This document shows positions 44,110 through 54,071 of a stretch of DNA of 64,000 nt, one piece after another. The stretch is from contig JAUJEA010000006.1 of NCBI GenBank assembly GCA_030442035.1, positions 310,001-374,000 of the forward strand, given 5' to 3'. The stretch comes from Splendidivirga corallicola (GTDB taxonomy: Bacteria; Bacteroidota; Bacteroidia; Cytophagales; Cyclobacteriaceae). Positions within the stretch are counted from its first letter, which is position 1; every line of letters starts with the position of its first letter. Made by a program: the position numbers and the translations under genes. The notes under the pieces were generated by a model. The model saw only the letters and a program-made list of their open reading frames with translations, was not told where the DNA came from and ran no database searches.

Positions 44110-44967
44110 ATGAAACTACTGCGATACTTTACTACCAATGTAAAGGAGATGACTATTAATGTGCTATTGATTGCATTATTATTGACTACATCATGTTCAC
44201 AAAATCAGCAATCAGAAACTGCAAATGACGCTCCCCAGGAAGAAGTTGTAGAAGAACTACCTGGCCATACTGCTAATTTTCCTGAGGAGTTTGCCAGCGC
44301 CTTAAAGGCACACGGTGGATTTGAAACCTGGCAGAAATACAAGACTTTGGAATATGATCTCGTGAAAAAGGATGGTGGTGATCATCAAATGATCGACCTT
44401 CAAGACAGGCGTGTTCTTCTGAACAATGATACTTACAAAATAGGTTTTGATGGGAACGAGGTTTGGATATCTCCAAATAAGGAAGCATTGGGCAGAATGT
44501 CCGCACGATTCTACCACAACCTGTATTTCTATTTCTTTGCCATACCCTTTGTTCTTGGTGATCCGGGAATTAATTATGAAGTGCTTGAGCCCCGAGAAAT
44601 GGATGGAAAGACCTATGATGTTGTTAAGGTAAGTTTTAACGAAGGAGTGGGAGATTCTTCCGGAGACTATTATGTAGCTCACTTTGATCAGGAAACGCAT
44701 AAGATGCATTTACTGCTGTACACCGTCACCTATTTCTCTAATGAGTCGCATGAAAATTATAATGCGATCATTTATGATTGGCAGGAAGTTGACGGGTTAA
44801 CAATCCCTAAAACATTAAAAGGATATAAGTATGAAAACGGTGAGCTTGGAGACCTTCGATACGAAGCCGAATTTGCCAATGTGAAGTTTAGTGAAAAAGC
44901 ACAATCTGATGACATGTTTGCAATGCCGGAAGAGGCCGAAATTGATTCGTTAGTCAAGGAGCAATAA
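44110..44967 (+). CDS. DUF6503-family lipoprotein
   Basis: The 285-residue protein has a lipobox (LLTTSC) with a basic start. The family segments HGGFETWQKYKTLEYDLV, DLQDRRVLLNNDTYKIGF, MSARFYHNLYFYFFAIPFVL and YDVVKVSFNEGVGDS are all present. The fold is an outer-membrane-lipoprotein-like half-barrel related to LolA/LolB shapes, and the role is unknown. I used the ATG at 44110; an ATG at 44149 with AAGGAG immediately before it is too tightly spaced for that motif to act as a ribosome site. Confidence 0.85.
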   Translation: MKLLRYFTTNVKEMTINVLLIALLLTTSCSQNQQSETANDAPQEEVVEELPGHTANFPEEFASALKAHGGFETWQKYKTLEYDLVKKDGGDHQMIDLQDRRVLLNNDTYKIGFDGNEVWISPNKEALGRMSARFYHNLYFYFFAIPFVLGDPGINYEVLEPREMDGKTYDVVKVSFNEGVGDSSGDYYVAHFDQETHKMHLLLYTVTYFSNESHENYNAIIYDWQEVDGLTIPKTLKGYKYENGELGDLRYEAEFANVKFSEKAQSDDMFAMPEEAEIDSLVKEQ

Positions 44968-45092
44968 AGATTGAATTTTAGTTTTATTGAATATAAATCG
45001 AAAAGGTGCCGGTTAAGGAATGAGTTTTCCAAATCGGTGCCTTTTTTACTGTTCTGTCATAGATTGAATCCTCTTCTGTCAAAACTAACCAA

Positions 45093-45881
45093 ATGAGATC
45101 ATTCCTGTTAATCATTATCTCCATGATGACAATGTTTTCCGGCTGTCATCAAAAAAAATCAAATGGTAGCACACCGGAAAAAACCAGGATGAATGAAGTA
45201 TTGGTTTTGGGAGCGATCCATAGAAAGCATCTTACCAGTGAAAAATACGGAACAGAAACATTAAAAAATCTCATCCGTCAAATCAATCCTGATGTGGTAT
45301 TGACGGAAATCCCTCCTGATCGTTTTGATGCTGCCATGAATGAATTTTTGGAAAAGGATACCATTACAGAATCGAGGGTTTCCAGGTTTCCAGAATACGT
45401 ACATGTCCTGTTCCCATTATTGAAAGAAATGGATTTTGATATTATACCTACCGCAGGTTGGACAAAGCAAATGGCAGATGCCCGCAGAAAAAAATTACAG
45501 GAAATTAGCCAGGACAGTACAAGGCAAAAAGACTGGCAGGAGTATTTGACAGCATCCCAGAAGTCCGATTCCGTATCAAAGGCTCAGGGGCAGGATGATG
45601 ATCCATATTGGATACATACAGATGCCTACGATGAAGCTGTTGAAATTTGGGCCAGCACCTACAACCGCCTTTTCAATGATGAATTAGGACCCGGCGGTTG
45701 GGATAACATCAACAAATCCCATTACTCTCATATCGAAAAAGCTTTGAATGATCATCAAAATCAGGGAAAACGGATTCTCATCATTTATGGTGCCGGTCAT
45801 AAAGGATGGTTTTTAAGACAGTTAAGGAAAAGGGATGACATCAACCTGTTGGAGATGAAGCCTTTTCTGGATCAACTTTAA
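45093..45881 (+). CDS. TraB/ChaN-like lipoprotein
   Basis: The 262-residue protein has a lipobox (MMTMFSGC, Cys18). It opens its core with EVLVLGAIHRKHL, continues with VVLTEIPPDRFDAAMNEFLE, and ends IIYGAGHKGWFLRQL. These are the GxxH, E-I-P and GxGH positions of the TraB/EreA/ChaN superfamily, whose members bind haem or act as metal-dependent hydrolases. The activity here is unknown. It lies 125 bases downstream of the DUF6503 gene, in the same direction. Confidence 0.72.
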   Translation: MRSFLLIIISMMTMFSGCHQKKSNGSTPEKTRMNEVLVLGAIHRKHLTSEKYGTETLKNLIRQINPDVVLTEIPPDRFDAAMNEFLEKDTITESRVSRFPEYVHVLFPLLKEMDFDIIPTAGWTKQMADARRKKLQEISQDSTRQKDWQEYLTASQKSDSVSKAQGQDDDPYWIHTDAYDEAVEIWASTYNRLFNDELGPGGWDNINKSHYSHIEKALNDHQNQGKRILIIYGAGHKGWFLRQLRKRDDINLLEMKPFLDQL

Positions 45882-46032
45882 ATTGAACCAACCGCCGGCT
45901 ATCAAATATCTCTTTCCAAATATCCTTTCCGCCATTCATAAAATAAAGTCTGGATGACATAGACTTTATAGCTATCTTATGTATTCCTATTTAACTGGAA
46001 ACCAAAAAGTTCAATTAAAACTCAAACTAACA

Positions 46033-48825
46033 ATGAAAACCCTTTATGCATTATTCCTTTTTACCGCGCTATCGTGCCTGATTCCTCAAACCATGGCACA
46101 AGAAGCTTTTAATTTTAACATCGATGAGCTTAATATTCCGCACAAAAAATTTGTTTTAGACAATGGTTTGACACTGATCGTCCATGAAGATCATAAAGCT
46201 CCCATTGTAGCTGTGAATGTTTGGTACCATGTCGGATCAAAAAATGAAAAAACAGGCAAAACTGGCTTTGCTCACTTATTTGAGCACTTAATGTTCAATG
46301 GAAGTGAAAATTTCAATGATGACTATTTTCAGGCCATGGAAAGTGTAGGTGCCACAGATTTAAACGGAACCACCAATTTTGATCGTACCAATTATTTCCA
46401 GAATGTACCTACTTCAGCATTGGATGTAGCACTATGGATGGAGTCTGACAGAATGGGACACTTTGCCGGGGCTATTTCCCAGGAAAGATTAGATGAGCAA
46501 AGAGGTGTGGTACAAAATGAGAAAAGACAAGGAGAGAATCAGCCCTATGGTAAATTCTTCAACTTTGTAACCAAAAGTTGTTTCCCGGCAGGGCATCCTT
46601 ATAGCCACACCGTGATTGGCTCCATGGAAGATCTGAATGCAGCATCTCTTGAGGATGTTAAAGAATGGTTTAAAGACTACTACGGAGCAGCCAATGCTGT
46701 CATCGTTATTGCGGGTGATGTAAATACCAATGAAATCTATGAAAAAGTAAAAAGCAATTTTGGTGATATTCCCTCAGGCCCTCCGGTGACAAAACAGACT
46801 GTCAATATTGCCAAAAGAACAGGTACCATCAGAGAAGTTCAGCAGGACAGGGTTCCACAAACCCGTATTTATATGATCTGGAATGTTCCTGAATGGGGTA
46901 ATCCTGAAGCCTTTCAGCTTGACTTCGCTGCCAGTGCTTTAGCCAGCGGAAAAAACTCCCGATTGTATAAACGATTGGTATATGATGAGCAGATAGCCTC
47001 TTCAGTAAATGCCTTCAATTTTGAAAATGAAATTGCAAGTATTTTTGTTGTACAAGCTGATGTGAAACCGGGTATTGCCAATGAAACAGTAGAAAAAGCA
47101 CTCAACGAGGAAATTGACAAATTCTTAGCACAAGGTCCTACTGAGAAAGAGATGTTAAGAGCCAAAACACAATACTTTGCCAACTTTACCCGAGGCATTG
47201 AAAGAATTGGTGGGTTTGGTGGAAAATCAGATATTCTTGCTCAAAATACCATCTACAAGGGAGATCCTGAATTTTATAAAGTCCGACTTAAAGGTATGCG
47301 AGATGCACAGGCCTCTGAGGTACATAAAACTGCTCAAAAGTGGTTGTCCGATGGTAAGTATGTCTTGGAAATCAATCCTTTTCCTCAATATGCAACAACA
47401 GGCGCAGATGTGGACAGAAGCAAATTACCGGATGTTGGGGAAACAGCTTCCGTAAAATTCCCTGAACTTCAAAGAGCAACGTTGTCCAATGGGTTAAAAG
47501 TTATTTTGGCTGAGCGGAAATCAGTACCGTTGATTAACTTCAATCTAATGGTTGATGCTGGCTATGCAGCCGATCAATATGCCACACCGGGTACCGCTGC
47601 TTTAACCATGAATATGATCGATGAAGGAACCAAGGACAGGAACTCTCTGCAAATCAATGAAGAGTTGGGTTTACTTGGCGCCAATCTTGGGGCTTTTTCA
47701 AACTTGGATATCTCCTCTGTTACCTTATCAACACTAAAGGCCAATGTAGATCAGAGCCTGGAGCTTTATTCCGATGTGATCCTCAATCCTGCATTTCCTG
47801 AAGGCGATTTTGAGAGATTGAAAAAAGAACAATTAGTAGGTATCCAAAGGGAGAAAAAACAACCCATTCAAATGGCCCTTCGTGTATTCCCGAAATTCAT
47901 GTACGGTAAAGATCACGCCTATGGTATGCCATTAACCGGTTCAGGTTATGAAGAAACCGTATCCAAATTAACAAGGGATGATCTTATCAAATTTTATGAT
48001 ACCTGGTTCAAACCCAACAATGCTACCATGGTGGTAGTCGGAGATATTTCCATGAACGATCTAAAACCAAAACTCGAAGGATTATTTAAAAAATGGAAAT
48101 CAGCGGACGTACCGGTGAAAAATCTTGCAAAAATTGATCATCCTGAAAAAAGCAAAATTTATCTAATGGACAGGCCTGGTTCATTACAATCCGTAATTAT
48201 CGCCGGACATGTCATTGATCCTTCAGGATCACCCGATGATATTGCCGTGACCACTATGAATAACATATTAGGTGGCGAATTCACTTCAAGGATCAATATG
48301 AACTTAAGAGAAGATAAGGGTTGGGCCTATGGAGCCGGAACCTTTATGCTTGGTGCAAAAGGTCAGCGACCATACCTTGTTTATGCCCCGGTCCAAACTG
48401 ATAAGTCCAGTGAATCTATGCAAGAAGCTTATAAGGAAGTAAAAGAGTATATCACAACTCGCCCTCCTACTGAAGAAGAATTTAGAAAAACACAGAAAAA
48501 CGATATACTCAGCTTACCTGGTCAATGGGAGACTTTAAATGCTGTAGGAGGTTCCGTTTCCAACATTGTTAGATTCAATTTGGAGGATGACTATTACCAA
48601 AAGTATGCTGATAATGTCAAAAACCTAATATTGGAGGATATTATAAAAGCTTCCAAAAAGACCGTTTCTCCGGAAAATTTCAGTTGGATCGTGGTAGGAG
48701 ATCGGGAAAAAATTGAAAAGAAAATCAGAGCACTGGGACTTGGAGAGGTAGAAATCATTGATACTGATGGCAATATTTTGAAGCCCAAAGGACAAAAACT
48801 CGCTGTTGAAGGGAAGGGTAAATAG
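46033..48825 (+). CDS. Secreted M16-family zinc peptidase (two-domain)
   Basis: The 930-residue protein has a signal peptide (KTLYALFLFTALSCLIPQTMAQ) and two M16 halves. The first half carries the inverted zinc motif HLFEH (81-85) and the downstream Glu163 in VVQNEKRQ, so it is active. The second half (from about 475) has ALTMNMIDEGT where HxxEH would be and is a structural partner, the usual layout of single-chain M16B-type enzymes. Such proteases degrade small peptides in the periplasm. I chose the ATG at 46033 because it starts directly at the signal peptide; an ATG at 45979 adds 18 residues. A strong terminator follows. Confidence 0.93.
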   Translation: MKTLYALFLFTALSCLIPQTMAQEAFNFNIDELNIPHKKFVLDNGLTLIVHEDHKAPIVAVNVWYHVGSKNEKTGKTGFAHLFEHLMFNGSENFNDDYFQAMESVGATDLNGTTNFDRTNYFQNVPTSALDVALWMESDRMGHFAGAISQERLDEQRGVVQNEKRQGENQPYGKFFNFVTKSCFPAGHPYSHTVIGSMEDLNAASLEDVKEWFKDYYGAANAVIVIAGDVNTNEIYEKVKSNFGDIPSGPPVTKQTVNIAKRTGTIREVQQDRVPQTRIYMIWNVPEWGNPEAFQLDFAASALASGKNSRLYKRLVYDEQIASSVNAFNFENEIASIFVVQADVKPGIANETVEKALNEEIDKFLAQGPTEKEMLRAKTQYFANFTRGIERIGGFGGKSDILAQNTIYKGDPEFYKVRLKGMRDAQASEVHKTAQKWLSDGKYVLEINPFPQYATTGADVDRSKLPDVGETASVKFPELQRATLSNGLKVILAERKSVPLINFNLMVDAGYAADQYATPGTAALTMNMIDEGTKDRNSLQINEELGLLGANLGAFSNLDISSVTLSTLKANVDQSLELYSDVILNPAFPEGDFERLKKEQLVGIQREKKQPIQMALRVFPKFMYGKDHAYGMPLTGSGYEETVSKLTRDDLIKFYDTWFKPNNATMVVVGDISMNDLKPKLEGLFKKWKSADVPVKNLAKIDHPEKSKIYLMDRPGSLQSVIIAGHVIDPSGSPDDIAVTTMNNILGGEFTSRINMNLREDKGWAYGAGTFMLGAKGQRPYLVYAPVQTDKSSESMQEAYKEVKEYITTRPPTEEEFRKTQKNDILSLPGQWETLNAVGGSVSNIVRFNLEDDYYQKYADNVKNLILEDIIKASKKTVSPENFSWIVVGDREKIEKKIRALGLGEVEIIDTDGNILKPKGQKLAVEGKGK

Positions 48826-49189
48826 TATAATTGCAGATCACAAAAAGGGCACAGCTAGTATTTAGCTGTGCCCTTTTTTTATGGATTAATTTGGCCAAAA
48901 TCATCCGCTTCCATACTCATTTGGTTTATTACAAAACTTGCAGTTCAAATAGCGGGTATATGACAAAATCATGATTCTGACAGGCTTATGTTAAAAATGG
49001 CACGATTTATGAAAATATTTGGATAAAATATAAATAGTGTAGTAGTCATAACTGACTTTGAATTGAGATACACAAACAACTTTTAAAAATAGATTTTACA
49101 CACATGAAATAATTGCTACTCAATTTTTATCGAATTGGAATTTAAGACATACCAGATTCGATTATGTACAACAATAAACATACATCAAT
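48826..49189. other. Intergenic stretch between the M16 and DUF4251 genes
   Basis: After the terminator at 48844-48879, these bases are AT-rich without a recognisable ORF or repeat. The promoter of the DUF4251 gene must lie here, but no clear box is visible. Confidence 0.4.
48844..48879 (+). terminator. Strong terminator after the M16 peptidase gene
   Basis: AAAGGGCACAGCTA and TAGCTGTGCCCTTT form a perfect 14-base stem around GTATT, with a longer T-run. Confidence 0.93.
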
Positions 49190-49768
49190 ATGAAAAGAGT
49201 AGCATATTGGATCGTGGCGATCATGATGTTAGTCGTTGCGGTTCCCGCACATAGTCAGAGCAAAGAAGCTAAAAAGGCAGTCAAAAAAATTCAGAAGGCT
49301 GAAAGAAAAAAAGAAAAAAATGCTCAACTCATCGAAAACCGAAAGCAATTTCTTTCATTGATAGAGGATAAAACATTCGTACTGGAAGCACACACACTGT
49401 ACGATAGATATTTCAACTCATATTTTGTAACACCCAGTACAAATTTTGTTATGGTAGATGGAGATAAGCTGGTGATGCAGCTTGGATTCAATCACAGAGT
49501 AGGTTTCAATGGTTTAGGTGGCATTACCATTGAAGGCAGAATTGCAAGTTATGAGATCATTGAGGGCAAAGAAAATGGTCCATTGACTATCAGAACACAA
49601 GTAACTTCTCCCATCTTAGGGGGTTCAACCGTAACAATGAGTATTTATAACGATGGCCATGCGACAGCTAACGTTATAAGCTCTTTTGGTTCTAAAATCA
49701 CATTTTCCGGCAATTTTGTTGATCATGAATCGACCACAGCCTTTAAAGGATTTCCGAGTTACTATTGA
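49190..49768 (+). CDS. DUF4251 secreted protein
   Basis: The 192-residue protein has a signal peptide (KRVAYWIVAIMMLVVAVPAHS), a lysine-rich linker (EAKKAVKKIQKAERKKEK) and then the DUF4251 domain. Core segments are FVLEAHTLYDRYFNSYFVTP, FVMVDGDKLVMQLGF and FSGNFVDHESTTAFKGFPSYY. Function is unknown; the domain is found in outer-surface proteins of Bacteroidota. A terminator follows. Confidence 0.88.
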   Translation: MKRVAYWIVAIMMLVVAVPAHSQSKEAKKAVKKIQKAERKKEKNAQLIENRKQFLSLIEDKTFVLEAHTLYDRYFNSYFVTPSTNFVMVDGDKLVMQLGFNHRVGFNGLGGITIEGRIASYEIIEGKENGPLTIRTQVTSPILGGSTVTMSIYNDGHATANVISSFGSKITFSGNFVDHESTTAFKGFPSYY

Positions 49769-49790
49769 TAGTTTCAAATGCACATAACTA

Positions 49791-49822
49791 AAAAATGGCT
49801 GGTGAGAACACCGGCCATTTTT
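49791..49822 (+). terminator. Terminator after the DUF4251 gene
   Basis: AATGGCTGGTG pairs with CACCGGCCATT (one G-T pair) around AGAA, with A-rich left and T-rich right flanks. Confidence 0.85.
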
Positions 49823-49889
49823 ATTATATAAAGAAAAGATTTGATGATCAATACAAGTAACTATAATAACGTGGTTGGTCTTTGAAAGG

Positions 49890-50423
49890 TTATTGAATCC
49901 TGATACCTCCAGCTGTTCGACTGTTTACCTTCATAGACCTCAATTTCTTCATATTAACTAACAGAATTGCTTCACTGCTCTCGGGAGCCAATTTATAAAC
50001 CTTGCCGTCATAATCGATTTTGGCGGAGCTACCAGTCCAATCTCTTGCCAGAATAGCATAATAACCTCTTCTTTTACTGTTGCTACCAAAGATCAAAAAG
50101 CGATCCGGTCCTTTTTCAAAACTAACTCCAAAACGGTCACTGTTAGGTGCACTCACAAGTACACCAGGGGTGTTTGGATTGATCACCACCTGCTCAATCC
50201 TTTTACCATCAATAATCTTGATTTCACCCGAAACTACTTCTGTGGTATTTTTACCAACCTCACGATAGAGGACAATTCTTTGAGAGTTGTAAAATTGCAC
50301 CTTTTTCAATTGCTCTCCTGAAAGTCCTGTCTCACGATGAACACGGGAAGTATAAGGCGTAAGTTCCTGTACACAGGACGAAGCTGTGATCCCAATTACC
50401 AAAAAAATAAATAAATTTCTCAT
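49890..50423 (-). CDS. Lipoprotein of unknown function (Bacteroidota family)
   Basis: The 177-residue protein has a lipobox (TASSC, Cys17) and a conserved pattern: TGLSGEQLKKVQFYNSQRIVLYRE, then GEIKIIDGKRIEQVVI, FGVSFEKGPDRFLIFG and YYAILARDW. This profile recurs as a small family of Bacteroidota lipoproteins whose role is not known. It has a divergent neighbour, the FnIII/MAM protein gene, 215 bases away. Confidence 0.72.
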   Translation of the reverse strand: MRNLFIFLVIGITASSCVQELTPYTSRVHRETGLSGEQLKKVQFYNSQRIVLYREVGKNTTEVVSGEIKIIDGKRIEQVVINPNTPGVLVSAPNSDRFGVSFEKGPDRFLIFGSNSKRRGYYAILARDWTGSSAKIDYDGKVYKLAPESSEAILLVNMKKLRSMKVNSRTAGGIRIQ

Positions 50424-50638
50424 TTGACTTCACTTTATATGTTTCCAGGCTATAAAATCAAGTACTGTGCCAAAATGACCAATCGATTTCAAAAGAATAT
50501 TTTGTAACCTTTTCTAACCACTCTTATCTAATAGTTACTGGAAAAGTGCTTTCTGAAATGTTGGCCTCCTTATTATGATAATTTCATCATTTCATAACTG
50601 TTTTATTTAAGCTTCTAACTAACCCTAAAACTACTACC

Positions 50639-52993
50639 ATGGGAAAGATCAACGCTTTCAAAGAAACCTTCACTACTATTGTTCTCACGTTTATAATGAT
50701 CCATGGAGCTCCTGTCATTGCTAATATGCCGGAGAGGCCGGGAGATGTCAAAAGTACTTTCAATGTTAAAAACACATTTGAAAATTTAGCCTGTACCACT
50801 CCTACAGGGCTCTTTGTTCTTGGCATAGCCCAAAGTCAGGCGACCCTAACGTGGCGCAGTGTTTCAGGGGTGTCCAACTACAATGTGCGCTATAAAGAAA
50901 CTTCCGCCTCCGGATGGACAACCCAAAACGTAGCAGGAACAAATCTTTTGGTGGTAAGAGGGCTTACTCCCTCAACGCAATATGAGTTCCAGGTCAGGGC
51001 AAACTGTTCCTCTGAAAGCTCTCCATTTTCCGCTTCTTACATATTTACAACGGTAGCTGTAAGCTGTGCAGTTCCTACAGGATTAACAGCAGACAATATA
51101 ACCGAGGATGAGGCCACCTTAAGTTGGAATGCTGTTTTTAATGCAGAAACATATCAAGTACGTATTCGTGCAGTGGGTGCTACAAACTGGGATACTTTTA
51201 TGCCTTTCTTCAATAGCTTCCATGCCACAGGCTTAACTCCGGGAGTGACCTATGAGTTTCAGGTGCGTACAAATTGTTTGATAGATAATTCGAACTTTTC
51301 TCCTTCCGAATTCTTTACAACCATTTTACCTGATCAGTGCCAAATCCCTGAAGGACTGCGTGTCAGTTCTTTAAGTATTGATCTGGTACTCTTCAGCTGG
51401 GATGATGTTTTTGATGCACAAAGCTATGATATCAGGTTGAGACCGGTAGGCAGCACAGATTGGGACACTAATAATGTATCCCTTAATAATTTTGCAGCGT
51501 TGGGCTTACTGGCCTCCACAACCTACGAGGTTCAGGTTAGGACCAATTGCAGTGATGATAGTTCTGAATTCTCGAACTCAATTAATTTCACTACCCCGGA
51601 TCCCTGTACTGAAATCCCAACAGGTTTGAGAACCACGCAGGTAACCTCAAGTCAAGTGGGTCTGATTTGGAATACAACTCCCTCTGCCCTTACCTATACA
51701 GCGAGGTATAGAGTTCTCGGCACAAGCAGTTGGACAAGTTCAACGGTCTCTTTTCAAGTAAAAAGCTTCTCAGGTCTGGCAGCTGGCACTACTTATGAGT
51801 TCCAGGTTAGGACAAACTGTGCCGGAGCCAGTTTCGATTACTCACCATCACTCATTGTCACCACTTCAGCCGCCAATGTCTGCGATGTTCCCAACGGGCT
51901 TTTTGTTATGGGGCTCGCCAGTAATCAGGCTACCTTGATTTGGAGCAGTATTGAGAGCGCTGTAAGCTACGATGTTCGTTACAAGGCGTTAAGTGCTTCA
52001 TCCTGGACTACTTCCAACGTTGCAGGGACCAATCTATTGGTAGTGACAAACCTAGTATCATCCACTCAATATGAGTTTCAGGTTAGAAATAACTGCTCAT
52101 TCGGAAGTTCTGAATTTTCTTCTTCAAGGAACTTCACTACCTTATCTGCCCCGGCCACAAACTGTACTGCAACCGTTTCTACCTTTCCATATTACGAAAG
52201 TTTCGAAAATGGCACGGGATATTGGCAGCAGTCTACCTCCGATGATTTTGATTGGACAGAAGGATCCGGTGGTACACCTTCCAGAAGAACAGGACCATCG
52301 TCTGCCTATGATGGATCTGAGTATTTGTATGTCGAATCATCCAACCCGAATAACCCAAATAAAACCACCATCCTCAATGGGCCTTGTTATAATATTGGAA
52401 GCAATTCCACCAACTTCCAATTCAACTACCATATGTACGGATCCAGCCGAATGGGTAGTTTAACATTAGAAATTAGTGAGGATGGGGGAAATACCTGGAC
52501 GTCCCTATGGACATTGGCAGGTCCTCAGGGAAATCAATGGCATAGTGCTTCTGCGGATCTGTCTTCTTATACCGGCAACACAATTCAACTGCGTTTTGTC
52601 GGAAAAACGGGGAATACATGGAGGGGTGATATTGGTATTGATAACCTCGTGCTCTCCACAGGCGCTTCTTTGAATGTTGCTGGTAATAACCAAAAAGCAA
52701 CGTTGTCCAATGACAAACAGGAAGGTTTCATTGCATCATCGAAAATAAATCTCTTTCCCAATCCCGTTAGAGATAACCTTACGCTACTATTTGAGAGTAA
52801 CAATCCGGGGAAGGCAAAAATAGTGGTTATGAATATCCTTGGGAAAAAGGTGCTTGAAAGAACCTTCTCGATCAATGAGGGAAAAAATGACTTACCATTG
52901 AGCTTGAAACAAGGATTATCTGGCCATTATGTTTTACAGCTACATCTCAATGCAGAAAATATCATCACAAAAAGGTTCATTTTAATGCGTTAG
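50639..52993 (+). CDS. Secreted T9SS protein with five FnIII repeats and a MAM-like domain
   Basis: The 784-residue protein has an N-terminal hydrophobic signal segment (TTIVLTFIMIHGAPVIA) and five FnIII repeats of about 88 residues, each starting C-x-P/I-x-G-L and containing Y-E-F/V-Q-V-R-x-N-C. A MAM-like domain follows (FPYYESFENGTGYWQQ...GSLTLEISEDGGNTW...GDIGIDNL). The C-terminal ~75 residues are a type A T9SS sorting domain (INLFPNPVRDNLTLLF, ending KRFILMR). It is therefore exported by the type IX system and likely attached to the surface, with an adhesive or carbohydrate-binding role. Repeats 1 and 5 are unusually alike. A weak terminator (AAAGGGTG/CGCCCTTT) follows. Confidence 0.92.
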   Translation: MGKINAFKETFTTIVLTFIMIHGAPVIANMPERPGDVKSTFNVKNTFENLACTTPTGLFVLGIAQSQATLTWRSVSGVSNYNVRYKETSASGWTTQNVAGTNLLVVRGLTPSTQYEFQVRANCSSESSPFSASYIFTTVAVSCAVPTGLTADNITEDEATLSWNAVFNAETYQVRIRAVGATNWDTFMPFFNSFHATGLTPGVTYEFQVRTNCLIDNSNFSPSEFFTTILPDQCQIPEGLRVSSLSIDLVLFSWDDVFDAQSYDIRLRPVGSTDWDTNNVSLNNFAALGLLASTTYEVQVRTNCSDDSSEFSNSINFTTPDPCTEIPTGLRTTQVTSSQVGLIWNTTPSALTYTARYRVLGTSSWTSSTVSFQVKSFSGLAAGTTYEFQVRTNCAGASFDYSPSLIVTTSAANVCDVPNGLFVMGLASNQATLIWSSIESAVSYDVRYKALSASSWTTSNVAGTNLLVVTNLVSSTQYEFQVRNNCSFGSSEFSSSRNFTTLSAPATNCTATVSTFPYYESFENGTGYWQQSTSDDFDWTEGSGGTPSRRTGPSSAYDGSEYLYVESSNPNNPNKTTILNGPCYNIGSNSTNFQFNYHMYGSSRMGSLTLEISEDGGNTWTSLWTLAGPQGNQWHSASADLSSYTGNTIQLRFVGKTGNTWRGDIGIDNLVLSTGASLNVAGNNQKATLSNDKQEGFIASSKINLFPNPVRDNLTLLFESNNPGKAKIVVMNILGKKVLERTFSINEGKNDLPLSLKQGLSGHYVLQLHLNAENIITKRFILMR

Positions 52994-52998
52994 GGTTT

Positions 52999-53032
52999 AA
53001 AGGGTGTTTTATTTTTAAAGCGCCCTTTTCTT
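52999..53032 (+). terminator. Probable terminator after the FnIII/MAM gene
   Basis: AAAGGGTG pairs with CGCCCTTT (one G-T pair) around 14 loop bases, followed by TTC and a T-rich stretch. Confidence 0.55.
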
Positions 53033-53060
53033 TAATTTTTTAATTTGACAAATCAACTTT

Positions 53061-53816
53061 TTACTTTGTCATTATACCCCCGTCAATAGTAATTGAACTT
53101 CCCGTAATCCAGGCCGATTCTTCACTGGCCAGAAATAGTGCCAGGTTGGCAATATCTTCCGGTTTCCCTAATCTTTTTAGTAAGGTTGCATTCTTAGCCC
53201 CCTCAACTGCTTGTTCCGGTTGATCGAAGGCTTGGGCGGAGTTCCATATAAGAGGCGTATCCACAGGTCCAGGGCAAATAACATTAGCCCTTACTGAAGG
53301 GGAATAATCGAGTGCCACCTGTTTGATCAAGGAAACAAGTCCAGCCTTTGATGCACAATAGGCCGGATGGTTTGGGAAAACTTTAAAAGCCGCTATAGAA
53401 CCATTGGCGATAACATTACCCCCACCATTCTCAAGCATTTTCGGCAATACGAATTTTAAGAGATAAAAAACAGCATTGAGATTGGAATTCAATGTACTAT
53501 TCCAGGTTTCATAGCTTACATCGGTAACGCTACCCAATCCTAATTCGCCAGCATTAGTAACCACACAATCGATCTTTCCAAATTTTTCGATCGCTCTGGT
53601 CGCAAGCATTTCGTTCGTTTCTATCAAACCAACATCTCCGGCTATAAATTGGCATCGGTCTGCCGGTAGTTTATTAATCAACTCAGTGCCTCTTTGTTGA
53701 TTTCTTCCGCTTAATGTCAAATACGCTCCTTCTTTTGAAAATCTCTCCGCGATAGCCTTGCCCATCCCACTTGTTGCCCCGGTAATGATGATAGATTTAT
53801 CTTTTAGAATTTCCAT
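53061..53816 (-). CDS. Short-chain dehydrogenase/reductase
   Basis: The 251-residue protein is a classical SDR: TGATSGMG for NAD(P) binding (residues 13-20), NAG near 90, a catalytic Ser in IANGSIAAF, and Tyr-x3-Lys in AYCASKAG. ICPGPVDTPL and the C-terminal ASEESAWITGSSITIDGG are typical. It acts on an unknown alcohol or ketone. It converges with the FnIII gene and has a divergent thioesterase gene 255 bases away. Confidence 0.93.
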   Translation of the reverse strand: MEILKDKSIIITGATSGMGKAIAERFSKEGAYLTLSGRNQQRGTELINKLPADRCQFIAGDVGLIETNEMLATRAIEKFGKIDCVVTNAGELGLGSVTDVSYETWNSTLNSNLNAVFYLLKFVLPKMLENGGGNVIANGSIAAFKVFPNHPAYCASKAGLVSLIKQVALDYSPSVRANVICPGPVDTPLIWNSAQAFDQPEQAVEGAKNATLLKRLGKPEDIANLALFLASEESAWITGSSITIDGGIMTK

Positions 53817-54071
53817 TGAATAAAATTATTATCTATTAAAAATGTAACACATGCTTCGGCCTTCCGGTTACACACCTCATTTATAATGAATTCAGTCATA
53901 TGTTCTTAAACCGGAATATTCCAATAATTGAATCAGTAAAGATCAAAATTTCTAACACTTAATGAATGTCATTTATGGAATTCTCATAATTATCCCCAAT
54001 AGTTCTTGATCGCCGACATCAATTCTATCTGAAAATGTTATATTCAAATTCCAATTTCAAATATTCATGAA

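Noticed and set aside
45006-45050. Repeated GGTGCC near a T-run after the DUF6503 gene, considered as a terminator
   Set aside because: The two copies are direct repeats, not complementary, so they cannot form a stem.
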